NCBI GenBank assembly: GCA_028456385.1
Contig: JALNQF010000128.1
Location: 1-64,000, forward strand
Source of the DNA: Ophiosphaerella korrae
Lineage: Eukaryota > Ascomycota > Dothideomycetes > Pleosporales > Phaeosphaeriaceae
Direction: 5' to 3'
DNA: 64,000 nucleotides
Part shown: one piece after another, positions 60,233 through 64,000 of the stretch
How the letters are laid out: every line of letters begins with the position of its first letter
Position numbering within the stretch: the stretch's first letter is position 1
Program-made: the position numbers and the translations under genes
Notes under the pieces: generated by a model
What the model was told of the DNA's origin: nothing
Database searches by the model: none
The model's input: only the letters and a program-made list of their open reading frames with translations

Positions 60233-61757
60233 ATGGCCGACCCATTTAAGCCCAAGACGATGAAGAGGAAGAACTTGAAGGGGCTTGCACTAAGTGCCCC
60301 TCCGCCAAAGCCCGCCCCTTCAGCTGGCGATGCACAGGTCCCCGGAGGCCTGGCCAACGACGACAAGCAGGATACGCTTGAAATTGGCGTCGAGTTCCAG
60401 CTGGATCTCAAGGCCGAGGACCTGATAGTGCTGCGAGAACTGGGCTCGGGCAATGGCGGGACAGTCAGCAAAGTTCAACATGCGGCGACCAAGGTCGTCA
60501 TGGCGAGGAAGGTGAGTCGGCGCGGCAGGTGCAGTCAGAAGGCGCGAAGAAGGAACTGACCCGGCCATCGCAGGTCATACATGTCGAGGCCAAGAATGAA
60601 GTCCGAAAGCGAATAGTGCGGGAGCTACGCATCATGCACGACTGCAACTCGGAATACATTGTCGACTTTTACGGCGCTTTCCAGAACGAGAGCGGGGATG
60701 TGATAATGTGCATGGAGTACATGGACGTCGGGTGAGTGCCACAAATGTGACAGCCTAGTAGGAGTCCAGCTGACAGCCACCCAGCGCATTAGACTGGGTT
60801 TCACGAACTTTTGGACCCGTCCGCGTCGATGTTCTGGGGAAGATTGCAGAGGCCGTCCTTGGCGGCCTCGCCTACCTCTACAGTGCACATCGTATCATGC
60901 ACCGAGATTTGAAACCGTCCAATATTTTGGTCAACTCCAAGGGCTCCATCAAGCTGTGTGATTTTGGAGTGTCCAGTGAGCTTGAAGGATCCATCGCTGA
61001 GACTTTTGTTGGCACGGGTACATACATGGCACCTGAGCGGATACAAGGGTCACCTTACACCGTCAAATCAGACGTCTGGAGTGTTGGTCTCTCGTTAATG
61101 GAATTGGCCATTGGCAAATTCCCCTTCGCCGCTGGTGCCGACGATGACGAAGCTGGTGGCCCACAAGGTATTCTGGATCTCCTGCAGCAAATTGTCCTCG
61201 AGCCAGCACCAAAGCTACCCAAGAGCGATGCTTTCCCTTCCATATTAGAGGACATGATCGCAAAATGCCTGATGAAGGACCCCGCTGAACGACCGACCCC
61301 TAAGGAGTTATATGTAAGCCATGTATCCAGTATACATAATCCAGACACTGACTAAACCCAGGAACACGACGCCTTTTTGCAAGCAGCCAAGCGAACTCCA
61401 GTTGATCTGGAAGCATGGGCAATCAGCATGATGGAACACAACAAACGTAAATCCTATCTTGCCCCAACAGCCCCAGCCGCAACCATCAAAGAAAAGCTAC
61501 GAGAACGATCACCACCAGAACGGAGAGGCTCAGCATCATCACAAGCACCCAACGGCTCAGCACCTGCGCCCCCTCGCCCCTCATACCCAGCTCGAACATC
61601 CAGCAGTTCGAACGTCATGAATCTCCCCATAAGGCCGGCGCCGGCGCCATCAGACGGACCAAACTCTCGACCCGGCTCAAGAGGACCGCCCACAAACGGA
61701 GGAATAGGGCTACCTGCCGCGCCTGGGCCACGACGATGGAACAACGAAGTGCAATAG
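60233..61757 (+). CDS. ste7: MAP kinase kinase, Ste7/Fuz7 type
   Basis: Four exons (60,233-60,511, 60,574-60,731, 60,785-61,313, 61,362-61,757; introns 62, 53 and 48 bp) give 453 aa. It is the dual-specificity kinase that activates the Fus3/Kss1-class MAPK for mating, appressorium and invasive growth in filamentous fungi. Kinase features: GSGNGGTV glycine loop (71-78), catalytic Lys93 in VMARK exactly at the first splice junction, HRDLKPSN (185-192), DFG (205-207), and the MAPKK activation loop with Ser215 and Thr219 (S-X3-T), then TGTYMAPERIQG. The N-terminus has a basic MKRKNLKGL segment that could be a MAPK docking site. The C-terminal 130 residues are Pro/Ser-rich. Confidence 0.92.
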
Positions 61758-62750
61758 TTGGAGTATGTACCACTTGAGCGACTTTTCTGTGCAACGTCTT
61801 TTTCTTTCTCCGTAGACAACTGGGGCCATTTTTGGAAAGGCATGTTTTGGGCTACTATTGTGTTTGTGTACCAAGCTGTACGGTTTAAACTTTCTCAAGT
61901 ACGGGCAAAATGCGTGTAAGGTGTGATTGATGATGGTTTAGTAGTAGCTTCAAACGTTCTAACATTAGCTTATGAGGATAGGAGGAACTCATTGTTATGT
62001 AGACACGATTCTATTATTTAAACAGCCTGTTGCTCATCTTTGGAAGTTATTAAAGAATATTTTGGGAACTAAGCAAAGTGAGATACCCCCGGCCTGCTCC
62101 CCGGTTTGCCTCACCGGATCTTGAGAGTGTTCGACAAACCTTTCCAAGCTAGCAGTGTTCACGTATTATAATGTATTAACAGATAATAGTTTAAAATTAT
62201 AACATAAATCATATGCTACATTCCTTGAAAGACTACTAGCACCCTGTGTCACAAATTTCTATGCTTCCAAAGCTGCCATAGGCAAATCCGACTCCCTTTG
62301 CCTTCCAACTAAATAGTTTCGAACAAATTTCAGTTTCTTTTGGCGAGTACTCGCAAAAGACCCAAGTTCCCTAGCCCTTGAAGTAACATATCATCAGGAT
62401 CTAATGTGTTTATGATTGCACACTGCATGTATTTTATTACCACAAGGGGCAATGGCCTTGATCAGCTCGACATCATATATTGCACCAATGAGGTCCGTCG
62501 TAGGAACAGAGTTGAAAATGATAGCACTTGCTTATTTTGTGAGTGGCAGATCTTAAAAGTGCCCCTCAGTTCTTAAATAGGCTACGCTACTAGTATCATA
62601 GTGGGTGCAAAGTAGGAACTGGCAGTCACCAAGCCTGATCATATTCGTACAGCAGTTACCGATCTAATATAGTAGAAAAAAATGCCTCCCCAAAATCACA
62701 AACTCCACCCATCTATAATCTATCATCCGGTTCCCAGCCCCGGAACCACG
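61758..62750. other. Convergent spacer, MAPKK and Ost-alpha-like gene
   Basis: No gene is supported here. It is AT-richer toward 62,150-62,250. Confidence 0.5.
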
Positions 62751-63993
62751 CTACATAGTATTACCAGCCCAGGCATCCTTCACCCTTCCACTCTGGCCCC
62801 TGCGCCTTCGTCTATCCACCAAATCAACCCTCACGCTATCTTGCCGCAGAATCTGCCTCTGCTGATCCTTAACCAACCTCATTGGCCCGCGCAAAAAAGA
62901 CGATAACAAATCAGTAATATTGAATGCGTCGACAATCGCAGACAGTGGGCCCGCTGCCGCACCGCCATTACTATATGTCATTAGCGGGAAAGCGAACAGC
63001 AGGAGGATGCTAAAGATGGGCAATTCGCATGCAAGTATGAGTGCAGGGAGGCCTGTGTTGATGTCGTGGTAGGTCATGTATTGCGTAGGTTTGAGCACGG
63101 CGTGGCCGCTGAGAATAGAGATAATGAACTGGGTTGTGTTAGAAACGAGTCAACATGGCCCCATAAATCCCTTCACATACTGATTGGATGGCATTTAATC
63201 CAATAATGCCCTTAAACGTAAATAACTTGAGCAGAATTTTGTGCTGCCGTAACTTCTCTTTATGCTGTCCGTAAAACCTCAAGCAATTCAAGATGGCGAT
63301 GGTCGTAACGAAGATTTCGAGGACGGTTATCCAGATTTGAGCGAAGTGAGGGCTATTGGATTGCTCGCAATATGTTCCGACTGCGAGGGAGATATCGGTT
63401 GCGAGCCAGATGATGATACTAGTAGGAATGAATTGAAGGACGCCGTACCACATTCGCTGTTTCGTAAGTTAATGATGAAGACACAGCCAGGTAGAGAACA
63501 AATATCATACCCTGAGCGAAACCGGGCTCTTTCCTTTACTAGTCGGTCCTCGAGACTCTGCCCCTGCCCCGAATAGATCTTCAAAGCCACCTGGATGCGA
63601 TAGGACAAAGTCACACATCAGCAGGAGAAAGGCTGAAAGTGCGATTGCACAGCCAAAATCAAGTCCTTGTTCCAAGTATGGCCCTGCATCTTGTTGCCAT
63701 ACAGTGAGGAATGAGAATAATGCTATCCAGGGGATGAGCAAGAGAACGCGAAGGACCTGGCGTTGTTGGACAGGATTCGAGTAATTGAAGGCATGAGTAC
63801 CAATGAGTACGAAAATTATGACTGCACTCAATAAGGCGCAGGCTCCCGCGATGATTGTGGAGAATTGGTGATAGGTAAGGTTGCCAACAAAAGGAACGAT
63901 GGTAGGCCCACTGGTGTTCTCGATAGGACATCCATGATTGTCTTTTGGATCCGAGGAATCATCCTCTCGAGATATCAGCATAAAATGATCCAT
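62751..63993 (-). CDS. Organic solute transporter Ost-alpha-like (DUF300) protein
   Basis: Exons 63,511-63,993, 63,181-63,456 and 62,751-63,128 with introns of 54 and 52 bp give 378 aa. The protein fits the Ost-alpha/TMEM184 family: a luminal N-terminus with an Asn-linked site (NLTYH), seven hydrophobic helices (first at about residues 44-66, GACALLSAVIIFVLIG), the conserved SNPVQQRQVLRVLLLIPWIA loop and helix, DFGCAIALSAFLLLM, ETGRMWYGVLQF-type entry into helix 4, TFKGIIGLNAIQSF and a charged C-terminal tail. Fungal members sit in internal or plasma membranes and their substrates are not established. The start Met lies 7 bp from the window edge, so an upstream extension cannot be excluded. 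Confidence 0.85.
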
Positions 63994-64000
63994 GTCGGTA

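Noticed and set aside
1..64000. CRISPR arrays, rRNA operons, bacterial-type operons
   Set aside because: No regularly spaced direct repeats, no rRNA sequence, and introns throughout show a eukaryotic genome.

Overview
The window is nuclear DNA of a filamentous ascomycete. I infer Pezizomycotina, and probably Dothideomycetes, from several signs: short introns of about 44-76 bp with GT..AG ends, a Zn2Cys6 regulator, small secreted proteins, fungal-type Spt6, Arp1 and Ste7 proteins, and a repeat island whose decay looks like repeat-induced point mutation (RIP). It splits sharply into an AT-rich repeat island (1 to about 22,055) and a gene-bearing part (about 22,056-64,000).

The island is a nested stack of Ty3/Gypsy chromovirus retrotransposons with no intact genes. 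An older minus-strand element (3,045-5,395, 12,470-14,552, and an LTR at 14,553-14,730 plus 21,802-22,055) was hit twice by full-length plus-strand relatives. Copy 1 (5,396-12,464) is flanked by the 5-bp duplication CCTTA. Copy 2 (14,731-21,796) landed inside the older element's LTR and is flanked by CTAAT. Each new copy has 461-bp LTRs. A different chromovirus remnant fills the left edge. RIP-type C-to-T and G-to-A changes turned Trp and Gln codons into stops and zinc-knuckle Cys codons into Tyr, but gag, RT, integrase and chromodomain traces can still be read.

The gene part has two conserved blocks around a variable middle. Left block (22.6-29.4 kb): a WW-domain Q/P-rich protein, then COG8 and a UBE2O-like giant E2 enzyme diverging from a 290-bp promoter. 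Middle (30-44 kb): an 8-Cys small secreted protein, a four-TM membrane protein, a five-exon secreted lipocalin-like protein set between two related broken kinase-like genes, an intron-containing tRNA-like gene, another decayed gene and a 174-aa secreted protein. Right block (44.7-64 kb): a Zn2Cys6 factor diverging from a secreted PAF-acetylhydrolase-like enzyme, a hemerythrin (HHE) protein, Arp1 (dynactin), a GRGGAGN-repeat (DUF3602/Par32-like) protein, Spt6 diverging from a Ste7-type MAP kinase kinase, and an Ost-alpha-like membrane protein at the right edge.

The exon structures were built by eye from splice signals, reading frame and protein-family fit. Transcript data could shift individual junctions. 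The middle region combines secreted proteins, recent pseudogenes and long spacers, and looks like accessory sequence between housekeeping neighbourhoods.
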